From Paratrimastix pyriformis (Eukaryota > Preaxostyla > Paratrimastigidae): a stretch of DNA of 59,366 bases. Made by a program: the position numbers and the translations under genes. Below, one piece after another: positions 33,895-54,386 of the stretch (positions are counted from its first letter, which is position 1; every line of letters begins with the position of its first letter). Under the pieces are notes generated by a model. The model was not told the origin of the DNA. It searched no databases and worked only from the letters and a program-made list of their open reading frames with translations. The stretch lies in the NCBI GenBank assembly GCA_027972325.1, contig JAPMOS010000031.1, positions 227,501-286,866 on the forward strand, written 5' to 3'.

Positions 33895-34199
33895 GGCAGA
33901 TTCCAACTCTTTGCCCCCGCGTTTTTGCTTTTGCTTGGGTTTTCGCTGGTCATCGCCATTGCGATGTCGGAACCCCCCCAGAATGTTGCTTCATTGAATG
34001 AATTTTTTTTTTGTTGTTTAAACGTTTGTTTCCTCTTTAATGAGATTGTTTTTTCTATACACTAAATACCATGCGTTCTTAAGAGCGAGCGCCCCTTGTT
34101 TTTCCTGCGTTGCTTTGGGGGGCGAGGAGCGGGGGGGGGGGGGGGGGATACACACAGGAAAAACAAACGACTCTGGGTGGAGACGTGTGTTGCCAGTCC
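33895..34199. other. Convergent 3' flanks
   Basis: Space between the stops of lipocalin 1 and the kinase-ARM gene. T-rich and includes a G homopolymer at about 34130-34147. No gene. Confidence 0.6.
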
Positions 34200-37100
34200 T
34201 CAGAGGAGGCGCAGGAGAGTCTCGACAAAGGCGGGCACCGCCTGGGGGATAGCGACAAGGCGCTCCACGGCGGTGCGCCCTGCCGCCAAATCGGCCCTGT
34301 TCTTGGGGTTATGTGACAGGGCGCCGATGGCCCCCAGAAGCTGCTCGGCCACGGCGGGGTGGGTGGCGGGCAGGTCGGGGTGGGCCGTGAGCAGCCCGAC
34401 AAGCAAGGCAACAGCCCCGTCTTGCCCAAAGGAGGCGCTGTTCGTGTCGTGTGCCGACAGGTTGCCGATCGCACAGAGGAGCTGCTCGGCCACGGCGGGG
34501 TGGGCGGCGGGCAGGTCGGGGTGGTCATCGAGGAGGCGGACAAGTGGGGAGACGACCCCCGCGCACCCAAAGGCGGCCTGGTTCTCGGAATGTCTGGCCG
34601 ACAGGCCGGCAATGGCCCGCAGGAGCTGCTCGGCGGCAGCGGGGTTGGCGGTGGGCAGTTTGGGATGGGTGATGATCAGCCGGGTGAGCGAGATTGGCAT
34701 TCCGGCACGCCCAAACGAGGCATCGTTCTCCGTCGCCAGGCTGGCGATGGCCCGGAGGAGCTGCTCGGCCAGGGCGGGGCTGGTGACGGGCAGGTAGGGG
34801 TGGGTCGTCAGCAGCCGGACAAGTGGGGCAACGACCCCCGCGCGCCCGAACGCCGCCGAGGTCTCGGGGCGGCCTATTGACAGGCTGCCGATTGCCCGCA
34901 GGAGCTGTTCGGGCACCGCAGGGTGGGCAGTGGGCAGGTTGGTGTAAGCGGCAAGCAGCTTGACAAGTGGGGCGGCCACCCCCGCGCGCAAGAGCGAGGC
35001 CGCAGTCTCGTCGTCCGCCGACAGGTTGGCAAGCGCCATGAACAGCTGCTCGGCCATCGCGGGGCGGGCGGTGGGCAGGTCGGGGCGGGCCGTGAGCAGT
35101 CGGACAAGCGGGGCGGCCACACCGGCGCGCCCAAAGGAGATGATATTCTCGGGATGGTCCGTCGTCAGATAGACGATGGCCCGGAGGAGCTGCTCGGTCA
35201 CGGCGGAGCGGACTTTGGGGTGGTTCGTGAACAGCTGGACAAGTGGGGCGAACACACCGGCGCGCCCAAAGGAGGCCTGGTTCTCGGGATTGCCCCATGA
35301 CAGGTTGCCGATTGCCCGGAGGAGCTGCTCGGCCAGGGCGGGGTGGGTGGCGGGCAAGTCGGGGTGGGCGACGGGCAGGTCGGGGTGGGCCGTGAGCAGC
35401 CGGACAAGTGGGGCGACCGCACCGGCACTCCCGAACGAGGCCCGGTTCTCGGAATTCTCCGAAGATAGGCTGACGATTGCCCGGAGGAGCTGCTCGGCCA
35501 GGGCGGGGTTGGTGGCGGGCAGGTCGGGGTGGGCCGTGAGCAGCCCCACCAACGGGGCAGCCACACCGGAATTCCCAAACGAGGCCTGGTTCGCGGGATT
35601 CTCCCATGCCAGGGTGCTGATGGCTCGGAGGAGCTGCAGGGCCAGGGCGGGGCTGGTGGCGGCCAGGTCGGGATGGGCCGTGAGCAGCCCGACAAGTGGG
35701 GCGGCCACCCCCGCATGCCCAAAGGCGGTCTTGTTCTCGGGATTGTCCGCCGCGAGGCTGAAGATTGCCTCGAGAAGCACCTCGGCCATGGTGGGGTTGG
35801 TGGTGGCCAGGTCAGGGTGTGTCGCGAACAGCTTCACCAGCGGGGTGGCCACCCCCGCACTCCCGAACGATGCCTTGTTCTCGCTATGATCCGCCGCGAG
35901 GCTGACGATTGCCTCGAGGAGCAGCTCGGCCACAAGGGTGTTGGTGGCGGGCAGTTCGGTCAGCAGGCGGACAAGCGGGGTGACCACACCGGCGCTCCCG
36001 AAGGAGTCCCTATTCTGGTGATCGACCGACAGGTTGGCGATGGCAATGAGGATCTGCTCGGCCAGGTGGCTGGTGGGCAGGTTGGGGTGGGCCGTGAGCA
36101 GCCGGACAAGCGGGGCGACAATCCCCGCACCCCCAAACGAGGCCTTGTTCTCGGCCTCTGCCGACAGGTTGACAACGGCCCCGAGGAGCTGCTCGGCCAC
36201 GGCGGGGCTGGTGGCGGGCAGGTCGGGGTGATCCGTGAGCAGCCGGACAAGTGGGGCAGCCACCCCCGCACGCCCAAAGGAGACGGTGTTCTCGGGGTGA
36301 TCCATCGTCAGATAGACGATGGCCCGGAGGAGCTGCTCGGCCAGGGCGGGGCTGTTGGCGGGCAGGTCGGGGTGGTCCGTGAGCAGCCGGACAAGTGGGG
36401 CGGCCACCCCCGCACGCCCAAAGGCGGCCGAGTTCTGGGGGTGATCCACCGACAGGTTGACGATGGCCCGGAGGAGCTGCTCGGCCAGGGCGGGGTTGGC
36501 GGCGGGCAGGTCGGGGTGGGCCGTGAGCAGCCGGACAAGTGGGGCGGCCACCCCCGCACTTCCGAACGAGGCCGCAGTCTCGTCATCCCACGACAGGTTG
36601 GCCATCGCCCTGAGGAGCTGCTCGGCCACCGTGGGGTTGGTGGCGGGCAGGTCGGGGTGGGCCGTGAGCACCTCGACGAGCGGGGCGACCACACCGGCCT
36701 TTCCCAGTGCCCCGCGTTGGTTCAAGGGACCCTTGAGCTTGGGGTCGCACATGGTGTTCAACGTCTGGAGCAGGTCGGCCAGGACGGCGGGACGGCCGGT
36801 TACCTCGGGGCACTGGAGCAGGCCCACAAGAGCCTGGGCCGGGCACGAGGGCGGTGCCAGCTTGGCCAGCCAGCCCCGCAGATCGCTCAGCGTCACCGGC
36901 CGCCCTGGACCCCCACCAAATCGGCGATGATGAGCAAACCAGACAGACATCTCAGACCTGCCCCAAGGCCCACGCTTTCCCGGAGCTCCTGCTCGGCCTC
37001 CGCGGCGGGCAGCGGAACCACCAGCGCACTCGCCTCGGCCACCGCCGGATCGGCCTCCAGCGCCCTGCCCACGGCCTCGATCGAGGGCCGCTCGGCGGCC

Positions 37101-38749
37101 ACCCGGGCGCACATCTGTGCCAACAGCATCCGCACCGGCTCGGGCACCTCGGCGAAGGCCTCCGCCAGCTCGTCCGGCTCGAGGTGTGGCTGTCCCACCC
37201 GGTGGGCCGTGTCCGCGCCCGTGTACAGGCACCACAGCAGGCACCCCATCGAGTAGACGTCCGTGGCCTGGCTGTTGCCCGTCGCGGTCACCTCGGGCGC
37301 CATGAACCCGGGTGTGCCTGTCACGAGACCAGCCCCGTCAACCGTGCAGGCGCTGTACTTGCAGGCCAGCCCCAGGTCGGCCAGCACTGCCTCCAGCAGG
37401 CCCGTGGCCGAGTCGAGCTGCATCAGCACGTTGGCCGGCTTGATGTCGTTGTGCAGCACCGCCCAGGGCGACCCCGGGATGGGCTTTCCGTGCAGGTACC
37501 GCAGCCCGGCCACCAGCGACCGCATAATGTGCAGCCGCTCGCCTGGGGTGGTCCCCCGCCGGATGACTCCATCCAGGTCTCCCCCCTCGCAGTAGGGCGT
37601 CGCCAGGCACACGCACCCGGGGCCGCCCCGCTCCACCACCACCCCGTCCAGCACGCCGATCGCCTGCAGGACGTGCGGGTCGCTCAGCCGGGCCAGCAGA
37701 AAGAGCGCCTGCATCGCACCCGGACCGCCGGCGCCAGGCCGCAGCACCTTGACCACCACCCGGGTGTGGCCCGTCGGGTCGCGCGTGTCCAGGCAGAGGA
37801 AGGTCACCCCGAAGGCCCCCGCCCCCAGGATGTGGAAGGGCGTGCCCCGGGTGGGGTGGGCCAGGTGGCGGTAGTGCGGCCCGATCATGGGCTCCAGCCC
37901 GGGCACCGGGGCGCCCTCGCGGATCTGGTCCCAGCTCAGCCGGAACAGCACGGTGGCGGCCCCGGGAGACATCGACACCTCAACGGGAACATCCGCCACC
38001 GGGGGAACATCCGCCACCGGGGGAACATCCGCCACCGGGGGAACATCCGCCACCGGGGGAACAGCCGCAACCGGGGGAACAGCCGCAACCGGGGGAACAT
38101 CTGCCGCAGCCGCCGGGGGAACATCCACTATCGTTGCTGGGACTCGCGGAATGGACGGATCGCGGCTGCGGCAATGAACCACGAGACAAAATCGGATCAG
38201 CACTGTGACGCCGTATGAACTCACAACAGCACAGACCCGCGGTATTTCATCTCCTGCAGAATTTTGATGGCGGCACCAAGTTTGTTTTCGTTCAAATTCA
38301 GAATTGATTCGGCAACCTGAAGCATTCAATCCCAAAAGGAACGGAAAAGGTGGACGACGATGATGAAGGCGGAAGAAGAGACTGACATCAGGCGACAGGT
38401 TTTCAAAGAGCGTGACCAATTGGTCCACCGGACCCAATTTTCGGCCGTGCCCAGGGCAGCCCGCGCTGGTGGGTGAAAATGCAGGCCACAGATCGATAAG
38501 ATATCGTGGGAAGCAACAAGCAGACCTCTGATAACCCATCTCCTTGAAAATCTGAGTGGCCACCCCAAGGTTGTTTGCGTACACGTTCAAGACATTCACG
38601 GCAACCTGAGCAGAAGTCGTCAGACACAGGGCAACAAAAGGGGAGCTCCGGAGACGGACATCGAGGTCCAAATCAACGAAAACGACATGGACCAGCTGAT
38701 CCACGGGATTCATCTCGGGTCCTCCGCACTCTGGTGGCGTGTTGGACAT
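34200..38749 (-). CDS. Protein kinase-armadillo repeat fusion with duplicated N-terminal module
   Basis: Six exons close perfectly to 1392 aa: 38749-38693, 38605-38526, 38465-38417, 38316-38237, 38165-36958, 36904-34200. Residues 1-88 hold two copies of a module 'PVDQL + V-A-x-x-[IV]-L-N...LG-A-I...EM', each encoded by its own 80-nt exon. A VPPVAD/VPPVAA tract (about 112-148) follows. The kinase domain (about 197-465) has GAGAFG (203-208), VVVK (Lys228), HNDIKPAN (Asp329), DLG (352-354) and APE (378-380); Asn replaces the Arg of HRD and Leu the Phe of DFG, but catalytic Lys/Asp are kept, so it may be active. From 492 to the end are about 18 armadillo-like repeats of 45-50 aa ([FL]GxAGVxAPLVRLL..HPDLP...AEQLLRAIxNLS). 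Likely a signalling or scaffold kinase; partner unknown. The 53-nt intron at 36905-36957 joins kinase to ARM. Confidence 0.93.
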
Positions 38750-38929
38750 CGATTGCAAATCCGGACCGGGCGGTCTCTAACGGACACGGGGCGAGTGCGC
38801 AAAGTTGTGTCGAAGACATCACGGCGTACCATCGTTTGTGAAACCAAAGGATTGGCTCGGAAATGTGAATGGTCCAGACTCCCCACCCCTTCATTTGGGG
38901 GCTGCCTCTCTCACAGGTTGGCCTATCCC

Positions 38930-38948
38930 CCCCCCCCCCCCCCCCCCC
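38930..38948. repeat. C homopolymer
   Basis: About 19 Cs between the kinase-ARM start and the stop of F-box/LRR gene 1. The remaining 38750-39022 shows no gene. Confidence 0.9.
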
Positions 38949-39022
38949 ATCACCACCACCAAACCACTTTGTCACCCGACCCAGTTTAAATTCTGCATGT
39001 AATTTAAATACAACAAAAGGCA

Positions 39023-42121
<3,099 letters not shown>

Positions 42122-42345
42122 GCATCGAACGCGGTGCCGGACTGAGACGGGGTGAGCCGCAAGGGCGGCGGGTGAGAAAGGCAGGAAATTCCTGCACACT
42201 GCCACTGTCCGCAACCCAACGCTTTCCCCAACAGCGCCCGCGGTACGCCTTCCTCCTCCCCATCTCCGATCTCCGATTCCCCTGCACAAAGGTATAGCAA
42301 CAAGACGCCAATAAAAACGTGTTCCTGACCATGTCCGGTTCATGT

Positions 42346-42432
42346 TGCACTCTCGTGTTAGTGCAGCCTCAGGAAGCGAGCTGGAAAGTTTTCACAAGCA
42401 GGTTTTTACTCCCATTTCCCAACTCCGATCGG

Positions 42433-42433
<1 letters not shown>
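42346..42433 (+). repeat. Dispersed repeat, copy 2
   Basis: Similar to 30602-30712 in inverse orientation (TCTCGTGTTAGTGCAGCCTC and TTTTTACTCCCATTTCCC). It lies between F-box/LRR gene 1's start and gene 2's stop. Confidence 0.6.
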
Positions 42434-48392
<5,959 letters not shown>

Positions 48393-48489
48393 GGGAAAAA
48401 ATGGGCGGTGACAGCCGACTGAGGCGAGCCGAGAGGGCGGTGGGTGAGGAGGGCCCCTGCAGGAATCAACTTTGGCATCGATCAACAAG

Positions 48490-49118
48490 ATGAGCTTGCT
48501 GAATTGGTTATTCGCATTCACCCTCCTTTGCGCCGCTCCTCTCGCACTGCGGGAGGAGTCCATGGAGCCCGCCACCAAAGTCAAGTCGGTGCCCCGCGTC
48601 GACCTGGACAGGTACACCGGCAAATGGTTCGAAATCTTCCGCATGCCGTTCTTCTTCGAGAAACTGTGCGTCTCGGATGTGACGGCTGAATATCAACTCA
48701 TGAATCGAAACCGGATTTCGATCGTCAATTCATGCACCAAGGCCAATGGCAAGCGAAACGTGGCGCGGGCTGTGGGCACCGTAGTGCCTGGCTCCAACGG
48801 GGCCCGGTTGAAGGTGTCGTTCTGGCGACCGATGAAGGGAGACTATTGGGTGATTGGACTCCACCCGGAGTACCAAGTCCGAACGCGCACCCCCTCCCCC
48901 CTCCTCAAGTTCCTTGACTCACTCCACTCGTCTTTCGCATTTGACTCTAGTGGGCACTGGTTGGCGAACCGAAAGGGAAATATCTCTGGCTGCTCTCGCG
49001 GACGCCAACCCTTCCGCAGGAGGAGATCGACAAGGCGCTCCAGATGGCAAAAGATCAGGGGTATGACATCCAGAAGTTGATCTGGACAAAGCAGACCGTC
49101 GAGGCGAAGAGCGGCTAA
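48490..49118 (+). CDS. Lipocalin 2, Blc/apolipoprotein-D type, secreted
   Basis: Two exons (48490-48876, 48951-49118) give 184 aa; the 74-nt intron starts GTCCGA at the same position as in lipocalin 1 (after PEYQ). Start is the ATG at 48490, giving a signal peptide (MSLLNWLFAFTLLCAAPLAL) instead of the membrane anchor of lipocalin 1. The G-x-W motif is DRYTGKWFEIFRMP (Trp46). Conserved stretches are VSDVTAEYQL, VPGSNGARLKVSFW, KGDYWVIGLHPEYQ and YLWLLSRTPTLPQEE, ending GYDIQKLIWTKQ. Role: probable extracellular or lumenal carrier of a hydrophobic ligand. The F-box/LRR gene 2 start lies only about 100 bp upstream on the other strand, so the two likely share a bidirectional promoter. Confidence 0.93.
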
Positions 49119-49233
49119 GTCTACAGAGAATTCAGTTTGATTCGGAGAATATCGATAAAAAAAATAAACGGAGATGAAAAATAGAAAGAGAAGAACGAAG
49201 AGAACCCCACCAAGGAACGGAGGGGCTGGTGTT

Positions 49234-50925
49234 CTAAGGAGCAGGCTCGCCGGCCCCCAAATCGTCGGGGTTCTCGCCCTCGGCAGGTTGGGGTTCTTCC
49301 GGCGGCTCCATCCCCTCCAGCTCGCCCGGAGCCACACCCGCATCCTCGACCTCGGCAGCCTTGCCTTCCTTCTCGGCTTCGGCTTTCCTAATTTGAGTGG
49401 GGATGGGGATGAGTCTCCTCCTCCCCGGGGGGATGCAGACCGTTGGGCCACAGCCGCCGCACGCAGATCGAGGGTGGTGACAACCCACTGGTAGATCAGG
49501 AAGGCCGGATAGGAACCTTTGCGGGCATCTTCCGCAGAGAATCCTGAGATGGGGGAGGAGGAGGAGGAGGGGGGGGGGGGGGAGCAACACGACTAGGGTG
49601 AGAACGACCCCCGACAGACGGAAAAAACCCATCCTGCGCCTAGCCCACATCTCAAGCAGCAGAACACCCCAGGATTCAGAGAGGGGGAGGGAGGGGGGAT
49701 CCACCGTCAGGTCATCCTCCCCCCAGGGGTGAAGCAGACCCGCGAGCGTCTTGACGCACAGCTTGAAACGCTTGGGCTTGTATTTCTTGATGGGGTCGAA
49801 GCCCTGGATGGTCGCCAGCAGGTCCCCATTGACGAGCTGCGGGATCAAGATGCGCAGGAGGGCGAGTGAGATGGTGGGAGTGCGGGAGGGGGTAATGGAG
49901 ACACAGAAAAAAAAAAGGGGGGGGGGGAGGGGATGGAGACAGGAAAGGAAAAAATGGGGGTGGGGTGATGGAGACACAGAAAAAAAAAGGGGGGGATGGA
50001 GACAGAAAGGTGATGGAGGCACAAACAAAAAAAATGGGGGGGGGGGATGGAGACAGACGGTGCGGATCTTGGACCAATCGTCGACATCCTTCGGCTGCTT
50101 GCCCAGCAGGTAGAAGAGGGCCTTGAGCACCTTGTACACGCTGACGGGGGGCGTCTGGGGAGGGGGGGGGAGGGGGAGACGGGTTAATGTGGGTGACATT
50201 CAAGAACATTTTGGGGGAAAGCACCCACGTCCGCACCGCCACCACGTCCTCGCCCCCCCAGTTGCGTTTCCAGCCAACTGACCGCGTACCGGTGAATCTC
50301 GTTGATGAAGTTCTGGTCGAGAACCCCCAGGTCCTGCAGACGGGCACCGTACCGCAGGCGGTACTTCTCCAGGGGGTCGAGCGGCGCCGGAGGGGCAACA
50401 TCCTCCTGCCCCGCCTCAATGGCCGCCAGCTTCTCGAGGCGTTCCGCCTCCGCGGCAGCAAGTTGCTCCTCAATCTCTGTGGAGAGTGGGTGAGGAGGAC
50501 CGGGGTTGGAGCGGCAAACAGACGGCGCCGACGCTCCTCTTCGGCCTGCTGATAGGCCAGGAAGCGCTCTTCCTCCTCACGTTCAAGACGGAGCTTTTCC
50601 TGGCGCTCTTGTTCCTCTTTCTCCTGGGCGAGCCGGAGCCGTTCGGCCTCTTCGGCGGCCTTCTGTGCCTGATATTCGGCGATCTTTCGAGCGATTTCGT
50701 CGCGCTCGGCCTTTTCCTGGCGTAGAGGAAAAAATGCAGGTGTCAGTGGGCTGGTTGTGAACGTGGGGACAACCGGACCATTGCACGACGTTCTTCATTG
50801 GCAGCATGCCGAAGAAGCCAGAGAGCGAGATATTCGATAGGATCTGAGGGCATAGAAATTACAACAGCACTCAACGCCGAGCTGAGAACTTCGCCCACGT
50901 TTTCCTGGAGCCACTTCTGATCCAT
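49234..50925 (-). CDS. DPY30-domain coiled-coil protein with dynein-stalk-like region
   Basis: Seven exons close to 327 aa: 50925-50779, 50716-50524, 50476-50283, 50154-50059, 49836-49740, 49543-49441, 49387-49234. The N-terminus holds a DPY30 dimerisation helix pair (PSDPIEYLALWLLRH, residues 26-40). A charged coiled coil (about 50-140, EKEEQERQEKLRLEREEEER) follows. A globular part then reads VYKVLKALFYLLGKQPKDVD, LVNGDLLATIQGFD and KKYKPKRFKLCVKTLAG, then AFLIYQWVVTTLDLRAAA, resembling the helices at the base of the dynein heavy-chain stalk. The tail is acidic and Pro-rich. DPY30 domains occur in radial-spoke and other axonemal proteins and in COMPASS; the coiled coil and dynein-like part favour a flagellar role. 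All introns begin GTC. Confidence 0.85.
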
Positions 50926-51820
50926 TTGTACGTAACGTCTCCCGGTTGCAGTGCCCCGCTCTTGTTTTTCCTTCAAATTCAAAACAGTTCGTGCTGCTGC
51001 TCAAAAACCGTGCGTTGTGTGGAATGGAATATGCTTTCGTTGTGCTTGTTGTACCCACGGACATTTGCTTTTTTTTTCTTTTCGAGATTGGCAAGCCGAA
51101 AATGTATGTGGTGACCCCCCCCCCCCCCCCCCCTGTCCGCCGAGGTGTGACCGCCGCGTGGCAGCGGAATGGGCCGACGACCGGGTTTGCCGGGCCCAGA
51201 GGGCCCACTCGGGGGGTGGGCGGGGTGGGGCCAGGACCGGGGGAAGGCAGGTGCAACACCAGCATCCAAGCGCCATTCGCTGGGGCGTTCGCACAAGGCA
51301 CCAAATTATTCCGCTTAGCGTGCCCCAAAATCGTTCGTTCGGAAGACTCGATTCCCATGGCTCCCGCCTGCCCGTCCGAAGAGGAACCTGTTTGCTCCCG
51401 TGCAGGGCCCGTCACTCGCCCAGCAAAACCCCTCGCTCCAATTAGTTTTCGTTGGAAGTCCTCTTGGGCGGGAGGGAGCCCGGTGGACAGAATCGTCCTA
51501 CTGCTTTGCGGTCACCAGTGTATAGATTTCGGTCAGCAACAGCAATCCTTGGCAGTCGTTACAATTGCTTGTGGCCGCCTTTGAGAACCACAGTGGTGAG
51601 ATTCTGTGCGTGCCCGTCGAAAAAGGTCCGTGGCAAAGCCAAGAGAGCAGCCGGAATGGCCTCAGCTGGGAGCTTGTTTTGAGCTTGATGAGCTTTCACT
51701 GAGATTGTTGTTTCGCTTCGTTGCGGCTCTCCAGAGACTCCGCCCTTTCGCATTGAGTGGGGGTAGCCGCCCTCGACCCGGAGGTCTCCGCCAGAGTTTA
51801 CAGAGTGTTTCCTCTCGTTC
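50926..51820. other. Divergent intergenic region; no gene recognised
   Basis: Shared 5' flank of the DPY30 and zinc-knuckle genes. It has a C homopolymer at about 51115-51133 and frames of 60-210 codons on both strands, but none carries a recognisable motif. Confidence 0.5.
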
Positions 51821-54386
51821 ATGATTATTTGCAGTCGTTGTGGTGGGTCTGTGGCAATTTTGCACAAAGCATCCATGTCGTTGGTGCCGGTCAGCAAATC
51901 TCACCACGTCTCAGTATGTCCCTCTCCGGAGGACAATTCGCGCGACTCGATCACCTGTTATCGTTGTCAAGGAAAAGGTCATTTTGCCCGTGATTGCCCC
52001 TGCAACTCGAACGACGTCTGCTATTGTTGCGGAATGTTCGGCCATCACGGTCTGTTTTTCTGTCCCCGCGCCTTTCTTCGATCGAAATTTGGCGCTTAGG
52101 CAAAGATTGCCCAAATAATCCGGAACGGTCTGAAACCTTCTGCTGCCTCAACCACTCATTGCCACTCATCGACTCCATTAGGCGCGGACCTCCCTCCAAT
52201 GTCTCGTATCCTCCCTTCGATCTTGGAATGTTAGCGCAGGCAGCACAGGGTCTGCCCTTGGCTCTTTTTTGGGTGGATATGAACTGAATGTTGGGCTTTT
52301 TCTCCTCCTTCTTCCAGTCCTCCCTCTCCCTTCGTCCCTCCCTGACTCCGGCGACCTTCAGGAGACAACGCCGTTCGACTCTTCTGCCCCCTTCTTCGAA
52401 TCAACTGTTGTTCAACAACAACCCCCTCAAGATGTTCCGTTTGCCGATGGTGAGCATCCCGAGGCAGCTCCTGCCTTCCCCACGGAGGCCGCCCCTGAGA
52501 CTATCGCGCCCTCTGCCGCTCCCACGGCGGAGGAACAACCGGCCACCGCCCCCGTCGCCTCCACATCCCCCACCACGGGCGACCAGCCCGCCAGCAATCC
52601 CACAGCGCCCTCTTCCTCCACCCCCACTCCCACCCCCGCCGCTCCTGCCCCGGCTCCTTCTGCCTCCTCTCCGAAGCGGAAGCCTTCCTCCTCCTCGGCG
52701 GGTAAGGCTCCCCATCCTCCCACCCTGGTTTCCGTTGCCGAGCACGATGATGAGTCCCACTCGGTGGTCTCCGGTTCAACTCGTGGTCGGCCCGGCACAC
52801 CCCATTCCTCGGTTGCCGACTCGCTGCCCAAGCCCCGCGGCACCGGCCGGCGTCATTCCATTGGATCCCGGCATCGTTCCGTCTCGCAGGACTCCGCCTC
52901 CACGGCTGGCTCCTCGAGCTGCTCCTCATACACGTCTGGCACGAGCGCCTCCAGCTATGTCGATGGCGAGCCCGCCCGGGTGCTCTCCCGGGCCCCCTCC
53001 GACGGGCTGCTGCAGGCCCCGGAGACCCCCGCCTCCTCCGCGCGGCTGCCGACCATGGGCATGTCCGCCTCGGCCAGCCGGATCCCCCCGCCCCAGCCGC
53101 GCCCTGGGATGGCCATGGGCCTGGTGAGTCCAATGGTCGCCCCCCGTCCCACCCCGGGCCTCCCGCAGCAGTCGCTCCTTCCGCTCCCGCTGCCCACCCC
53201 GGGATTTCCTGGCCAGCCCGTCAACCCCGGCGGGTACCTGTGGGCCATGCCCGATCTGCTCGGCCAGCCCACTTCCACCCCCAACTTTGCCGGGCTTCTC
53301 CCCCTCACAGCGCTTCCTCAGCCGCCCATGATGATGCCCATGGACCCCTCCCGGGGGGGCCCTGCCCCCCTGGGCATCCCCACCCAGCCTTTTGCCCCAG
53401 CCGCCCAGGCGATCCCTTCCCCGGCTCTCCAAGCGACTCCCTTCCCTTACCCGCCCCAGCCCGGCTGGCCTGCCGCAGCCGCAGCCGCAGCTGCTGCCGC
53501 CGCTGCCATGCACCAGAACCCCTACTTCCGCCCCGATCAGCAAGCCGCCGCCGCCGCTGCTGCTGCTGCTGCAGCCGCTGTTCAGGGCTCCGCCTTGCTG
53601 AACCCGTCACAGGCCCAAATCTACGGTCTCATGGCCTCCCTCTCGCTGGACCCCTCCGGGCGTCCCTACATCCCCGACCCCCGTCTGGCCCCCTTCGATC
53701 TGGGAGGTATGCCCCAGAATGGCCGGCCCGCGCCTCCCCGCGGTGCCCCAAATCCCCCCGGTGAGCTTCTCCGGCGCAAGGTGGGCCTCTCGGGCGCGGC
53801 CCTGTTTTCCATCGAGCACGATGTGTGCTATCGGTGCGGGCAGGTCAGGCTCCTTCCGTATCCTGCTACTGCCTCTGCTGCTGCTGTTGGTTGTTGGTTG
53901 TTGTTGTTGTTGTTGTTGTGTGTTTACGACTGCAGGATCTCAAATTCTTGTGTGTTGTGCGTTTCGTTCTTTTTCGTAGCCCGGACACCACTTCGACCAA
54001 TGTCAGGCCAATGGGGCCATCCCTAGCAAGGATGCCTGCTTTAAGTGCGGCCAGGTGGGCCACCAAAGTCCGTCATCGGGCGCCTCTTCCTTTGCCCTGC
54101 CCCTTCTTGAACGCCCCTCACCATCGAAATGTATTGTCCTGCCTGCCCCTTCTTGAACGCCCCTCACCATCGATATGTATTGTCCTGCCTGCCCCTTGAC
54201 CCCGCCACAGGTAAGTTCTGTCCAAACGAGGATATCCGAGTGTGTTTTATCTGCGGGAAGACGGGTCACATCGCCAAGAAGTGTGAACTCGCGCGCCATC
54301 TGGGGGCGACGATGAACCCGGCCGGCGGTGCCATGGGTGGGCTGCCACAGCCCCCGATGCCCTTTGGGCCAAATGGCCGCCACTGA
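51821..54386 (+). CDS. Six-CCHC zinc-knuckle protein (3 + 3)
   Basis: Seven exons close to 688 aa: 51821-51846, 51895-52049, 52100-52127, 52182-52249, 52318-53843, 53980-54067, 54211-54386. Three knuckles of form C-x2-C-x4-H-x4-C lie at residues 4-17 (CSRCGGKSHHVSVC), 30-43 (CYRCQGKGHFARDC) and 51-64 (CYCCGMFGHHGKDC). Three more are at 596-609 (CYRCGQPGHHFDQC), about 621-634 (CFKCGQVGHQSKFC) and near 642 (CFICGKTGHIAKKC). Four of the six are split by introns and only read correctly once spliced. The ~530 residues between are Pro/Ser/Ala-rich, with poly-Ala runs and a conserved-looking patch (ALLNPSQAQIYGLMASLSLD). CCHC knuckles of this spacing bind single-stranded RNA or DNA (CNBP/GIS2-like proteins). 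Likely an RNA-binding protein; target unknown. Confidence 0.9.
54068..54210 (+). repeat. 43-bp tandem duplication in an intron
   Basis: CCTGCCCCTTCTTGAACGCC...ATGTATTGT occurs two and a half times in the last intron of the zinc-knuckle gene. No exon sequence is included. Confidence 0.88.

Noticed and set aside
35529-37256. Long plus-strand frame opposite the kinase-ARM gene
   Set aside because: Antisense shadow; the repeated residues follow the ARM periodicity and the minus-strand reading has clear kinase and ARM motifs.
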